From positions 39,389,001 through 39,453,000 of the forward strand of contig NC_088926.1 of the NCBI RefSeq assembly GCF_038396675.1: DNA of 64,000 nucleotides, in the 5' to 3' direction. This stretch comes from Hydra vulgaris. Taxonomy: Eukaryota; Cnidaria; Hydrozoa; Anthoathecata; Hydridae. The notes below the pieces were generated by a model. It worked only from the letters and a program-made list of their open reading frames with translations, had not been told where the DNA came from and searched no databases. This document shows positions 9,415 to 17,730 of this stretch, piece by piece (positions within the stretch are counted from its first letter, which is position 1; the number at the start of each line of letters is the position of its first letter). The translations under genes were made by a program, and so were the position numbers.

Positions 9415-9851
9415 GCACATTACTTATGAAAAGTAACGCCTATTTTGAAATGAAAAGTAACTCCTATTCAGATTATGATACCAGTTACACATGGAATAAT
9501 GTTCCTATTGGTACTCCCGAAATGAAAGGCACTCCCTTTCAAGTATTACCTTCAAACTTACCTAATGACATTTATAAAATATGGACATCCGATAGCTCTT
9601 TAATCGCTAAATATAGCGCAGAAACTTTTATTCAAGTTTTAATATATTGCGAACAAAGCAAACCTATTTTTTCAAATACCATCAAAGTACCTCTTGTCAC
9701 AACAAGTACTTTAGAAAGAGCTACCACACCGAGTCATAAAACATGGTTAAATAGTGTCAAAGCTATATTACAAGGAAATAATCTAACAGAATTTATCAAA
9801 AAAAGAGCGATGGTACGATTATACAAACTTGGACAGACAGTTTACCTTTAA
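9411..9851 (+). CDS. Unrecognised viral protein, probable continuation of the preceding ORF
   Basis: The 147-codon frame begins at TTG and overlaps the preceding stop by 4 nt. It holds two near-repeats, KSNAYFEMKSNSYSDYDTSY, followed by beta-like segments and a Ser/Thr-rich middle. The non-ATG start suggests a frameshifted extension of 8314-9414. The C-terminal region also stays open in a second frame toward the ORF at 9869. The function is unknown. Confidence 0.45.
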   Translation: MSTLLMKSNAYFEMKSNSYSDYDTSYTWNNVPIGTPEMKGTPFQVLPSNLPNDIYKIWTSDSSLIAKYSAETFIQVLIYCEQSKPIFSNTIKVPLVTTSTLERATTPSHKTWLNSVKAILQGNNLTEFIKKRAMVRLYKLGQTVYL

Positions 9852-9868
9852 AAAATATCATTTTAAAA

Positions 9869-10429
9869 ATGTATCAACCTGTTGGAAACAATCCTATACC
9901 TTATACTTTACTTTTACAAAGAGATCAATACAGTTTAACTCAACAAATCAATCCCTTTGTTATGCAAGTGGATCAAAATATGACCAACGCCGTGTCGCTA
10001 GATTTTAAAATTCAAAAAAAAAGACTCGCTTTCTTAAGATGTGCTCTAGTTCAAATTAGTAATTTTAATAACACTGTTTCCAACTTTCCTTCAACTACGG
10101 ACGCTTACATTTTTATCAAATGCGATCAAGCTGTAAATTGTGGAATGTATATGAACAAAATTTATGTTCCCGGTATTGTTGCTTTTTTCAATTTATTAGA
10201 CTACACCAATTCTACTCAAGTCACCACCAATATTGATTTTACAAAAAATCGTAATCCTTCTATTCAAGGACAATTATCCACCTTTGATATCAACGATGTA
10301 GACGATTGGAAACAAACAAGATGGTCATTTCTCAATTCAAAATCTAAACCGCTTACCTTTAATAATCTTAGTTCTTCTGTTTTTTTTAATCCTACTTTAA
10401 AGATTCAAATGGTTCCGTTTTACGATTAA
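9869..10429 (+). CDS. Probable minor capsid-like protein (single beta-domain)
   Basis: The 186-residue ORF starts MYQPVGNNPIPYTLLLQRDQ and ends IQMVPFYD. It is rich in short strands and Asn/Phe/Thr residues with little charge, and a Gly/Tyr/Met turn lies at NCGMYMNKIYVPGIVAFF. The size and position just upstream of the capsid gene fit the penton-type single-jelly-roll minor capsid protein that Polintons and adintoviruses encode. That assignment is inference from size, position and composition. About 110 bp of AT-rich DNA with a TTTTATTTTTTATT tract follow before the next gene, possibly a transcript end. Confidence 0.4.
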   Translation: MYQPVGNNPIPYTLLLQRDQYSLTQQINPFVMQVDQNMTNAVSLDFKIQKKRLAFLRCALVQISNFNNTVSNFPSTTDAYIFIKCDQAVNCGMYMNKIYVPGIVAFFNLLDYTNSTQVTTNIDFTKNRNPSIQGQLSTFDINDVDDWKQTRWSFLNSKSKPLTFNNLSSSVFFNPTLKIQMVPFYD

Positions 10430-10539
10430 CTAGTTTGATTAGTATAAAATAATGTCTTTTATTTTTTATTATGATTAAGAAAATATAAAAAGAAAAAAAA
10501 AGTTGTTATTTTTTTTCTCTCACCTATCTTTCAAAAAAA

Positions 10540-11160
10540 ATGAGTCTCTTTTGTGCCAAAGGAAGATATCATAAAAATTTAGTCAATTTAGAAGAAAAAA
10601 TGATGCAAGAATCAAAAGTAAATCCTAAAGAACAATTCAGTCAAATTAAAAATCACATGCAACAATTACAAAATCAACTGACTCAATATTCGACTAAATC
10701 TGAATTGCAAAACATGAAATCCGAATTGGATGAAATTAAAAAAATCAAAAATAAAAAAGAAGAAATACCAGAAGAAAAACCTCCCAAGAATAGGAGAAAA
10801 AAGGAACAAATCAAATCCAAACTTAAAAAACGAAAATATTCAGAATCTGAAACCGAAAGTTCAGAAGAAGAAGAGCTTGTTGAAAAAAAACCTAAAAGCA
10901 AATCTAGTCCTTTACACATTTGTTCGCAATGCTTTCAAGAAGTCAATGCCGTTGACAAAATAAACGGTTTATGTAGAAACTGCATTATTCAACAAAGAGC
11001 CATTTTATCAAGTCCACTCATGCAGAATAACAACGACAAAAAGAAAAAAAAATTGAACAAAAAAAGTCTAATTGAACTTGGTTACACTCGTGCTTTAAAA
11101 GACGTTAAAAATAAAAAAATACCATTTAAAAAAACTACTTCAGAATCAGAAGATGAATAA
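10540..11160 (+). CDS. Coiled-coil, Lys/Glu-rich protein with a CxxC...CxxC zinc ribbon
   Basis: This is an intact 206-residue ORF with an ATG start after a T/C-rich leader. Residues ~15-70 form a likely coiled coil (EEKMMQESK, HMQQLQNQLTQY, SELDEIKKI). Residues 70-123 are highly charged with an acidic SESETESSEEEE run. Cys128, Cys131, Cys145 and Cys148 form a treble-clef or zinc-ribbon spacing (CxxC-x13-CxxC). The tail is Lys-rich and ends in an acidic patch. It could be a transcription or DNA-binding factor or a virion core protein. The family is not recognised, but the integrity of the frame among broken neighbours is notable. Confidence 0.6.
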   Translation: MSLFCAKGRYHKNLVNLEEKMMQESKVNPKEQFSQIKNHMQQLQNQLTQYSTKSELQNMKSELDEIKKIKNKKEEIPEEKPPKNRRKKEQIKSKLKKRKYSESETESSEEEELVEKKPKSKSSPLHICSQCFQEVNAVDKINGLCRNCIIQQRAILSSPLMQNNNDKKKKKLNKKSLIELGYTRALKDVKNKKIPFKKTTSESEDE

Positions 11161-11199
11161 ATAGAAAAAAAATGTTTTTCTTTTTTTTAAAAAAAAAAA

Positions 11200-11454
11200 A
11201 TGGGTTCGTTAGCTAAATATATGAGAGAGGGTGACGGCAACCGTTATACACCCAATACAAACGATCATGTTACTATTGAAGATGTTTTGGCACAAGCAGA
11301 TCACGAAAATCGTTTATTACAAGAAGCAACAAGTGGTAATATTAGCGCTGAATATAAAGCGATATTAAATGAAAAATATCCTGGTTTTCAAACAGCTCAA
11401 GCTCAAGATGAAGTCATTGCTGTTAATAATCAAAAATTACGATCTTATTTCTGA
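11200..11454 (+). CDS. Small hydrophilic viral protein just upstream of the capsid gene
   Basis: This 84-residue protein follows a short A/T-rich gap containing TTTTTTTTAAAAAAAAAA. It begins MGSLAKYMREGDGNRYTP and is helical and acidic in the middle (TIEDVLAQADHENRLLQEA). It has no membrane segment. Its TGA at 11452-11454 lies one base before the ATG of the capsid gene, so the two are probably coupled. A scaffold or packaging role is possible but unproven. Confidence 0.5.
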   Translation: MGSLAKYMREGDGNRYTPNTNDHVTIEDVLAQADHENRLLQEATSGNISAEYKAILNEKYPGFQTAQAQDEVIAVNNQKLRSYF

Positions 11455-11455
11455 C

Positions 11456-12919
11456 ATGGCTAATTTAATTTCTTTTACAACTATACTTAACGAATGGACA
11501 TATCTACCAGATTATTATATAGATTTTGATTTATTTCTTTATAAAAATGTGAACACGCAAACAAGATTTACACCTGTAACAGACGATGAGTTAGCAAAAA
11601 AAGTATGTCTTTGCAACAACTTTATTCAACCCTTATTTAAATGTTTCAAATTTTATCCCAACTATCAAAAAAATAATACTACTTGCGCAAACAACGCTGT
11701 TATTAATCGTTCTTACGATCGATTTAAAACAATGCTAGTTAAAAAAAGTTATATAAAAGCTTTTAGAGAATTGATGATTAATCCTAATTTAGGTTTAACA
11801 GAAGAAACTGAAAATACAAACCCTATTACCTATACTGAAACCAAAGCGCTTATACAAGCTGCAGACCCTAATGGACTTATTAGACCACTCGCCGCAGTAG
11901 GAAGCGGAGCTGCTCCTATACCTCCTGGTTATCAAACAGTGCTAAGAGATAGATATAATGCTTTCATGACTGGAGAAAAAGGTTGTAAATTTAGAGTACC
12001 TTTGAGTTTAATATGTGAAATTTTTCAAATGAAAGAATATTTTGGAAAAAATAAACAAGTAAGATTTGAGTTTTATATTGAAAACGATATGAATCAATTA
12101 TTAGAATGGGTAAGACCTATTTCAGACGCAAACGTAACAGCGCTTGCTAATGTAGGAGTAGCTATAAAAAACCCAATGATTTATTGCAATACGTATAGAC
12201 TCAAATCTAGTTTGCCTTTGGAAAAATCTTTATATCTCAACAGTAAAAAAGACGAAATGTATACTTTACTACGTATCGCTCACTACGAACAAGTTGTCAC
12301 CAATGTAGAAAATGTTGCAGAAGTCACTATCAATTTGGGAAGTATAAAGACAGCAGATCTTGTACCTCACAGCATTATATTTTGTGTTAATTCAAAAAAA
12401 GAAAGCGATCATTTAAGCAAAGGTTGTTTTACACCGGTTGAAATGGCTTGCAACATGATTAAAAAAATCACCCTTTATAATTACAGAAGAACATATGTTA
12501 ATTCAGCAGGTGATACTACTGAATACGATTTGACAAAGCAAGATGATCAATGGTTCCTTTGGAAAAGTTATGCTTCCTGGTGTAAAGGAAATACACCCTC
12601 TACTTTTAATATTAACAATATTGCAGATTTTTATATTTTTGACGATGATAGTTTTTTGAGACATCCTAAACTCTATTTTAGTACTACTAACACTACAGAA
12701 CCTTTAGTCATCGATACCACTAGCGATTTTAATTTTATCAACGATAAACCTCCTGCTACTATTGCTGGAAATAATTCGTTTCAAATCAATGTGCAATTTA
12801 CAGAACAATTTAAAAGTGTACTTGTCATATATATGCAATATCCAGCTCAAGTTATAGAACAAGGGTCAGGAAACGACACTGAAGTCAACTATATTCCTAC
12901 CAAATTTAAATCGTCTTAA
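11456..12919 (+). CDS. Probable major capsid protein (hexon-like, double jelly roll)
   Basis: The ORF is intact at 487 codons from the ATG at 11456. I prefer this to the longer in-frame extension back to 11369 because that extension overlaps the preceding ORF. It is a largely beta protein with hydrophobic strands spread along its length (KFRVPLSLICEIFQMKEYF, QVRFEFYIENDM, SFQINVQFTEQF, VLVIYMQYPAQV). Two similarly sized halves are separated by a flexible Gly/Ala/Pro segment near 140-160. Position downstream of the minor capsid candidate and upstream of basic core proteins is that of the major capsid gene in adintovirus-like genomes. Length is somewhat short for Polinton capsids. The assignment is inference from layout and strand pattern; a structure prediction would decide it. 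Confidence 0.55.
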   Translation: MANLISFTTILNEWTYLPDYYIDFDLFLYKNVNTQTRFTPVTDDELAKKVCLCNNFIQPLFKCFKFYPNYQKNNTTCANNAVINRSYDRFKTMLVKKSYIKAFRELMINPNLGLTEETENTNPITYTETKALIQAADPNGLIRPLAAVGSGAAPIPPGYQTVLRDRYNAFMTGEKGCKFRVPLSLICEIFQMKEYFGKNKQVRFEFYIENDMNQLLEWVRPISDANVTALANVGVAIKNPMIYCNTYRLKSSLPLEKSLYLNSKKDEMYTLLRIAHYEQVVTNVENVAEVTINLGSIKTADLVPHSIIFCVNSKKESDHLSKGCFTPVEMACNMIKKITLYNYRRTYVNSAGDTTEYDLTKQDDQWFLWKSYASWCKGNTPSTFNINNIADFYIFDDDSFLRHPKLYFSTTNTTEPLVIDTTSDFNFINDKPPATIAGNNSFQINVQFTEQFKSVLVIYMQYPAQVIEQGSGNDTEVNYIPTKFKSS

Positions 12920-13044
12920 TTTGTTATAAAAAACATTTTTAATTTTATTAAACAAACCCTATTTGTATTTATTATTTTATAAGTAAACGGCTATTTATTT
13001 CTAAAAAAATTTCTTAAATCTAGTTGTTTTTATTTGTTGTGTTC

Positions 13045-13218
13045 ATGGCTCGCAGGCGTACAAGAAGAAGCGGACACCGTCGTCAACATCATAAAACTCG
13101 TCATCATAGAGGGAAAAGAAAATTTTTTACCAAAGTGAAAAATTTTGCTAAACGGCTATTGAAATCAAACGTAGGAGGTTACGCTTTGGATTATCTTCAA
13201 AAGCAACGCAATGCGTAA
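13045..13218 (+). CDS. Very basic protamine-like core protein 1
   Basis: This 57-residue protein starts at ATG 13045. The first ~30 residues are almost entirely Arg, Lys and His (MARRRTRRSGHRRQHHKTRH), followed by a short amphipathic region (VGGYALDYLQKQ). Such a composition is that of a DNA-condensing virion protein, as with the protamine-like core proteins of adenoviruses and adintoviruses. Its end overlaps the next ATG by 8 nt. Confidence 0.6.
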   Translation: MARRRTRRSGHRRQHHKTRHHRGKRKFFTKVKNFAKRLLKSNVGGYALDYLQKQRNA

Positions 13219-13420
13219 AAAATTGTGTTGCACCGCTTGTAAAATAAAAAAAAAGTCATATAAAAAAAGAGGAAGAGGGAGAGTTTATTTACCTCCTTTA
13301 AAAGGCGCAGGTAGAAAACACTCAAAAAGACATTTAAAAAGACGTATGAGAGGTAAATTTCTACCCTTGTTAGCAGCGGTTTTAGCTCCGTCTTTAATAT
13401 CTGCTATTTTACCGCGTTAA
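13211..13420 (+). CDS. Basic core protein 2 with a YLPPLKGAG motif and hydrophobic tail
   Basis: This 69-residue protein has a CxxC near the N-terminus (CCTAC) and one GRVYLPPLKGAG motif. A Lys/Arg/His block comes next, then an RRMRGKFLPLLAAVLAP segment that is basic followed by hydrophobic. The basic-to-hydrophobic 'RMRG' arrangement resembles the small core peptide pX/mu class of adenoviruses in composition and order. The same RRMRGKF block recurs in the ORF at 13640, so the two are probably paralogs. It overlaps the preceding gene by 8 nt and is 4 nt from the next. Confidence 0.6.
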   Translation: MRKKLCCTACKIKKKSYKKRGRGRVYLPPLKGAGRKHSKRHLKRRMRGKFLPLLAAVLAPSLISAILPR

Positions 13421-13424
13421 AAAA

Positions 13425-13643
13425 ATGTATAAAAATTGCAAAAAACACTACAAAAAACACTATAAGAGATTAAAACGTTTTCGTAAACATTATAAAAGAA
13501 AAAGAGGTTTGGGATTAGAAGGAGACATTGTAAAAGATTTAGCAACCTTTGCAGCTGCTAAATACATTCAAAAACAATTACCTACTTGGCAAAAATACGC
13601 TTTTGACTTTACACGTAATAAATTAACCGAACTAAACATATGA
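13425..13643 (+). CDS. Basic core protein 3 with Lys/His/Tyr repeats
   Basis: This 72-residue protein has repeated KKHYKK/KHYKR units in residues 5-27, then a Gly-rich turn. The rest is a neutral amphipathic region (IVKDLATFAAAKYIQKQL) and ends TRNKLTELNI. It probably binds nucleic acid through the N-terminal half. The stop overlaps the next start (ATGA at 13640-13643), so translation of this block is likely coupled. Confidence 0.55.
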   Translation: MYKNCKKHYKKHYKRLKRFRKHYKRKRGLGLEGDIVKDLATFAAAKYIQKQLPTWQKYAFDFTRNKLTELNI

Positions 13644-13981
13644 TATACATAAAATGCGAAAAAAAAGAGAAAGAGGAACCCTATTTACTTCCATTAAAAA
13701 CAATTATGCAAGGTAAAGGTAAAAAAAGAGGCTGCGGAAGAGTCTATTTACCTCCATTACAAGGAGCTGGAAAAAGAAGAGGAAAAGGAAGAGTTTATTT
13801 ACCACCTCTAAAAGGAGCAGGACGAAGAAGAAGAAGACGCATGCGTGGAAAATTTATAGGACCCTTATTGGCTACAGTAGGAAGTCGTCTTATACCTCTT
13901 TTACCTACAATTGGAAAAGCTGTTCTGGGTGGCGCTATTTCTGGAGGAATTTCTTACGGAATTAGAAATATTAAACCTTAA
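13640..13981 (+). CDS. Basic core protein 4: repeated YLPPLKGAG motifs plus hydrophobic C-terminus
   Basis: This is a 113-residue protein. Two clear copies of (K/R)GRVYLPPL(K/Q)GAG lie near residues 33-61, and a decayed third copy precedes them (EEPYLLPLKT). A poly-Arg RRRRRRMRGKF block follows, then a Gly/Ala/Leu/Ile-rich hydrophobic C-terminus of about 40 residues (GKAVLGGAISGGISYGI). The latter could be a membrane-active amphipathic helix, as in adenovirus pVI or pX-type proteins. The same modules occur singly in the ORF at 13211, suggesting duplication. It is the last rightward gene of the element. Confidence 0.6.
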   Translation: MIYIKCEKKEKEEPYLLPLKTIMQGKGKKRGCGRVYLPPLQGAGKRRGKGRVYLPPLKGAGRRRRRRMRGKFIGPLLATVGSRLIPLLPTIGKAVLGGAISGGISYGIRNIKP

Positions 13982-14001
13982 TTTTATTATAATATATATC
14001 A

Positions 14002-14217
14002 TTAAAAAAATTTTACACTTTGTTTTTTATTACAAATATAAAATCCCAATAATGTTCCAAGTAATATAAAAACTCCTAATAACGCTCCAAATAAATATCC
14101 TCCTACTACAATAACAATAAACAAGCTTGAAAGTGTTAATATCGACGCTATTTTCCATTTATTAATACACTTCAAAATTTCGAATACGATTCCCATGCGA
14201 GTCGTGTGTACCAACAT
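14002..14217 (-). CDS. Small leftward protein with two membrane segments
   Basis: The ORF runs leftward with possible ATGs at 14217 and 14196. The product has a short polar N-terminus and two adjacent hydrophobic segments (ASILTLSSLFIVIVVGGYLF and ALLGVFILLGTLLGFYI), then a basic NKK tail. It resembles small hairpin membrane proteins of dsDNA viruses in general form. The 3' end meets the 3' end of the rightward gene block (convergent). It overlaps another small leftward ORF (14162-14308) in a different frame, so starting at 14196 would reduce that overlap. Confidence 0.45.
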   Translation of the reverse strand: MLVHTTRMGIVFEILKCINKWKIASILTLSSLFIVIVVGGYLFGALLGVFILLGTLLGFYICNKKQSVKFF

Positions 14218-14308
14218 TATCTATTGGAGGATCGGGTTTATAAGGTTGAACTACTGCTACTGTCGTTGGAGTTTGAAATTGTTGTAACGGTTTGTTTTTT
14301 GATTCCAT
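14162..14308 (-). CDS. 48-residue leftward ORF upstream of the membrane protein
   Basis: ATG at 14308-14306 and TAA at 14164-14162 give a Gln/Pro/Thr-rich hydrophilic peptide (starting MESKNKPLQQFQTPTTVAVV). It overlaps the start of the membrane ORF by 35-56 nt and would be the first gene of a leftward transcript starting in the GC-rich region near 14380-14490. It is short, so coding status is uncertain. The compact overlapping layout matches the rest of the element. Confidence 0.35.
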   Translation of the reverse strand: MESKNKPLQQFQTPTTVAVVQPYKPDPPIDNVGTHDSHGNRIRNFEVY

Positions 14309-14351
14309 TCGTTATGAACCCATTTCATTTTTTTTCACTCCTTATATACTT

Positions 14352-14490
14352 TTTGTCACGCTTCATTAAGAATTTATTTCTGCGCATGCGCGGTTTTTTA
14401 GGGAACAGAATCCATTTCATTTGTAACCTTTTTTTGATAAAAATTTTTTGTCACCTGATCTTTTATTTCTGCGCGCATGCGCATGCGCGT
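14352..14490. promoter_or_regulatory. Duplicated GCGCATGCGC palindromes, possible NRF1-type sites
   Basis: TGCGCATGCGCG lies at 14381-14392. A second block at 14470-14490 contains two overlapping GCGCATGCGC cores. Both are preceded by the same TTTGTCAC...TTATTTCTGCGC context, so the two are diverged direct repeats spaced ~90 bp. The core equals the consensus of the metazoan transcription factor NRF1 (YGCGCAYGCGCR, established knowledge). Position just upstream of the leftward ORFs suggests a promoter. CpG-rich palindromes are rare in this AT-rich window. Confidence 0.4.
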
Positions 14491-14663
14491 CATTCTTTTT
14501 TTTTGAAACCGGGAAACTTTTTTTTTAATCCGTTCATCACTTTAATCGCTCGGTTCAATACTCTACTTCCTCGGACCCTTGCTTATCGTCGGTTCATTGT
14601 TTTTATTTCAACTTTTTTCCACTCGGACGGACGGTCTCTGAGGATACCACAAGAATTGTAACA

Positions 14664-15445
14664 TTTAATATCATCAGATGCATAACAATAAAGACTTTTT
14701 TTGCATTTATATGTAAACACTTAATATTTATATCTCATGGTGGGTAAACTTTGTTAACATCAGTCATTTTGCTTTCATTAAACATAGAAAAATCAATGGA
14801 AAAGAGTGGTAAAAGCGATTTAAAAGCTTTAAGTTACTTAAATATAACCTATCCATCACAACATTCGCCTATTTGCTCTTTTTAAATGCTTCTGACTAAA
14901 CAAAAGTTTCGATTAAACTCAAAGTAGTTATTACCATTACTAGCAAAAACAAAACTTTATATTTTGATCATTTTAAAAATGCAAACAGTCTCTCAATGGA
15001 ATAGTTACTTCATGTTTAATAGTTACTGGAACATATGTTAAACATATATATTGAACTTTGTAAATTTAGTTTAAAAAAATATTAAAAAATTCTTTAATAA
15101 TGGTATTAAATGAAATTTTAAAACAAACGTCTTTTTAATGGGGTTTCACAGTAAAAAAATAAATTGAAAAGAAATTTTTTCTCTTCAATTACAATGTAAA
15201 TGTAAGGAATACAAAATGTAAAATGTAATGGAATACAAAAAATACAATGGAATACAATGTAAAATGTTAGGAATACAAAAAATGTAATGCATAAAAGTTA
15301 AAGTTTTAAATTTATTTCACGCACAATACTAATTATAAATAGCAACTATCGAGTAAGTTTTGTTGTGATTTTTTTAATTATCTGTTTAAACCTTTTGGGA
15401 ACCTTATAGGAAACCCGTCAAATCCCCAGATCCTTCGGCCCTGAT
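14664..15445. repeat. Dispersed repeat A, copy 1 (uninterrupted)
   Basis: This copy matches, base for base over long stretches, the two pieces at 26355-26444 and 32359-32980. Landmarks are GATGCATAACAATAAAG at the left, GGTGGGTAAAC and TCAGTCATTTTGC at the junction, and GATCCTTCGGCCCTGAT near the right end. A more diverged copy is near 18740-18965. It has no long ORF and is probably a non-autonomous transposon. Confidence 0.75.
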
Positions 15446-15912
15446 GCTTTCACGGTTATCTCACGAATTGGCATGCTTTTGCATTGTTGTTAAAACGACT
15501 TCTTTGAAAACCTCTTTTACAATATCTCGTTTCAATATGACCTGTAAAAAAATTAAAGTTAACTGTTATTCTTAAATTTTATAGGTAACACATACATTAT
15601 TTTTAATATTATAAAACTCTTACGATTTCTCCTAAAACTCTTCAGATAAAAATGTAATTTTCATTATCGAAGGTAGAAAAATATAATCTTTAATTTTATA
15701 ATCGACATTTATTTCAATGTTTTAAAATGTACTTGTAATAAACAAGCACATGCTTGTGATACATATAATAAATTGAAAATGTTCCTTTAGTTACTGATAA
15801 ATAAATTGTATAAAACTATTATATAAACATAATTTTATATTTATATTGAATATAATTTGATATATATTGCTTATAACTTTATATATCTATTGTATATAGC
15901 TTTATACATACA
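15446..15912. other. AT-rich stretch without a gene
   Basis: Low-complexity AT-rich sequence between repeat A and a Tc1-like element. I see no ORF or structured repeat, only short TATA-like runs. Confidence 0.5.
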
Positions 15913-16940
15913 CACTGAGGGTTACAAAAGTCATTGCACAGTGAATTATTTAACAAATTTGGTCATTTTTTATATATTTTTTCAGGTTTTTTTGGTGAAA
16001 TTATGCACAAAATTCTTAATATAGATCAAAATTAATGCAACATTAGTTTTGATCTGGAAAAGAAAAATATTATATTTTTAGAAAATTTCTTCGAAAAACT
16101 TAGATGAATGAAAAAGGTCTTGTTTAAAATATTACAAAAGTCTTCGTACGATATAAAAATCATTCAGAAAAACAGAAAAAAGTGTTTAGAAAGGTATCAG
16201 AAAACCAAATTTCAACAACATGTTGCTTTCGCCATGTTTGACTGTTGCTACCATGTTTCTCTCTTCTCCAAACAATGACACCTCCATCCGATCCGAACGA
16301 ATTAAATTTGCTCTCATCAGCAAAAATTACAGTCTCCTAGAACTCTTTAGGCATCGAAACATACTTTTTAGCAAATTCTAAATGTGCTTTTCGATTCTTT
16401 TTAAAAATGAAGGGCTTCTTACTCGCTACTCTTCCATGAAAAGTTTGTTTCTTTAAACATTATCTCACTGTTTGCACATTTACAGTTTGTCCAAGATCAA
16501 GTTCTAAATCCTTAGTCAATTTAGGAGCGCTCAACTTTGACTGCATCTTGATTTTTGTACCAACCAATTCTCAGTTTATTCCGAAAGAACTTTTGGGCGG
16601 CCAGTTCTTGGTTTATTTTGAACAGAACCCTCAGTAGAAAATTTTTTTTATGATAGGCAGAACTGTGAATTTTGGCACATAGAGTATTTCTTTTATCTGC
16701 AACAATGATATCCCATTTTGATAGTGAGAAACAACAAGATTCTTCATCACTTCTGGCAACTCTTTTCTAGTAGGCTTCATTTTCAAAATTACCAATTTTT
16801 TATTGTACAAAATGTCCAATTGGGTTTAAAAATGACAATTTTATTAACGGTGAAAATAAAAACATTAAAAATATAAATCTAATGTAAACATAAACAAAAG
16901 AAAAGGGGTTCGCATGAAGACTTTTGTAACATGTAACATT
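15913..16940 (-). mobile_element. Decayed Tc1/mariner-type element
   Basis: The ends carry matching inverted segments: GGTTACAAAAGTCATTGCA at 15922-15940 and its complement-like GCATGAAGACTTTTGTAAC near 16913-16932. Between them, on the minus strand, is a broken Tc1-family transposase. The element is about 1 kb, the usual size of such elements with short inverted repeats. Confidence 0.65.
16170..16819 (-). pseudogene. Tc1-like transposase pseudogene
   Basis: The N-terminal part (16819-16631) encodes MKPTRKELPEVMKNLVV and a helix-turn-helix region (ISLLQIKEILYVPKFT). Downstream, around 16213-16320, another frame reads ADESKFNSFGSDGG, the first catalytic Asp motif of Tc1 transposases, and VIVWRREKHGS. 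Frames are interrupted several times. The third acidic motif is not clearly visible. The gene is certainly inactive. Confidence 0.65.
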
Positions 16941-17224
16941 TTACATGTTACAAAAATCAGACTTTTGCAACATTTTACAATGTAAAAAACTGATTTTTCA
17001 TATTTATTAATTTTTTGACGTAATATTCTTTAAATTAAGTATTATTTCTTTTGTTATATATTAAATAAGGATAGTTAAAGCAATTTCAACAATAATTTTT
17101 ACTAATAAATACATTTAAGTGTTTCAAATAAGATAATAAGTATAAAATACTTCATAGTAAAAAGGCCGATACCGATGCCTATACTGATGAACTAATTATT
17201 AAATTTTGAAAATATAAAACCATA

Positions 17225-17420
17225 CAACTTTAAATCTTGTAATCTTTTTAAACAAATACTTGCCAGTATTTGTTTAAAAAGATTACAAGATTTAAAGTTG
17301 TCCCGATTTTACGAAGGAGAACTAAGATGCCAGATATCCCGATTTTACGAAGGAGAACTAAGTAAAAAAAATATTTTTACATATTTGGCGCAGAATTCTC
17401 CTTCGTAAAATCGGGACATC
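17225..17420. repeat. Perfect 36-bp hairpin plus nested direct and inverted repeats
   Basis: Arms 17225-17260 and 17265-17300 are perfect reverse complements with a 4-base loop. Immediately after come two direct copies of CCCGATTTTACGAAGGAGAA (about 17303 and 17339), and then an inverted copy (CTCCTTCGTAAAATCGGGA near 17398). ATGCCAGATAT and CATCTGGCA are also inverted. This looks like repeated template switching or a foldback element. Confidence 0.8.
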
Positions 17421-17730
17421 TGGCAACCCTAATTAGAGTCAAACCATTATTTTAAAAAATATTAAAAAAACTCAGTTGAAAAAATATGCATTTTTTAGTT
17501 TTATTTACTATGAAAAGAAAACTTCCAAAAAATAAATACAATTTACGAAGAAAGTTTTTTATTTCAATTTAAAAAAAAAAATGGTACTATCATAAGCAGT
17601 CTACTTAGAACTCTTTATTAATTTAATAGTAACTTAGATATCAAAACAACAATCATATGTTGTTTAGATATCTAAACTATTTTTATATAATTAAGATGTT
17701 TTTATATTTATTTTATTTTGTGATGTTCTA

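Larger units (their letters stand above)
2430..14660 (+). mobile_element. Left-truncated Polinton/adintovirus-like integrated element
   Basis: About 12 kb of closely packed, mostly rightward ORFs with 4-20 nt overlaps, visibly richer in C than the flanking DNA and with almost no introns. The gene set is a packaging ATPase, an rve-family integrase, a probable double-jelly-roll capsid protein and several small basic proteins. In established knowledge that combination marks Polintons/Mavericks and the related adintoviruses. No protein-primed DNA polymerase B, no recognisable protease and no clear terminal inverted repeats are seen. The left end is probably lost, since the ATPase lacks its Walker A region. 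The right end is placed near 14660, where dispersed repeat A begins. The exact boundaries are inference. Confidence 0.75.

Noticed and set aside
13640..13981. Arg/Lys-rich ORF as an artefact of purine-rich repeats
   Set aside because: Considered and dropped: the YLPPLKGAG module recurs at protein level with differing codons in two genes, which favours real coding.
14206..14661. 151-codon rightward ORF rich in Phe and Leu at the provirus end
   Set aside because: It lies antisense to two better-supported leftward ORFs and over the CpG palindromes. Its composition is that of T-rich non-coding DNA.
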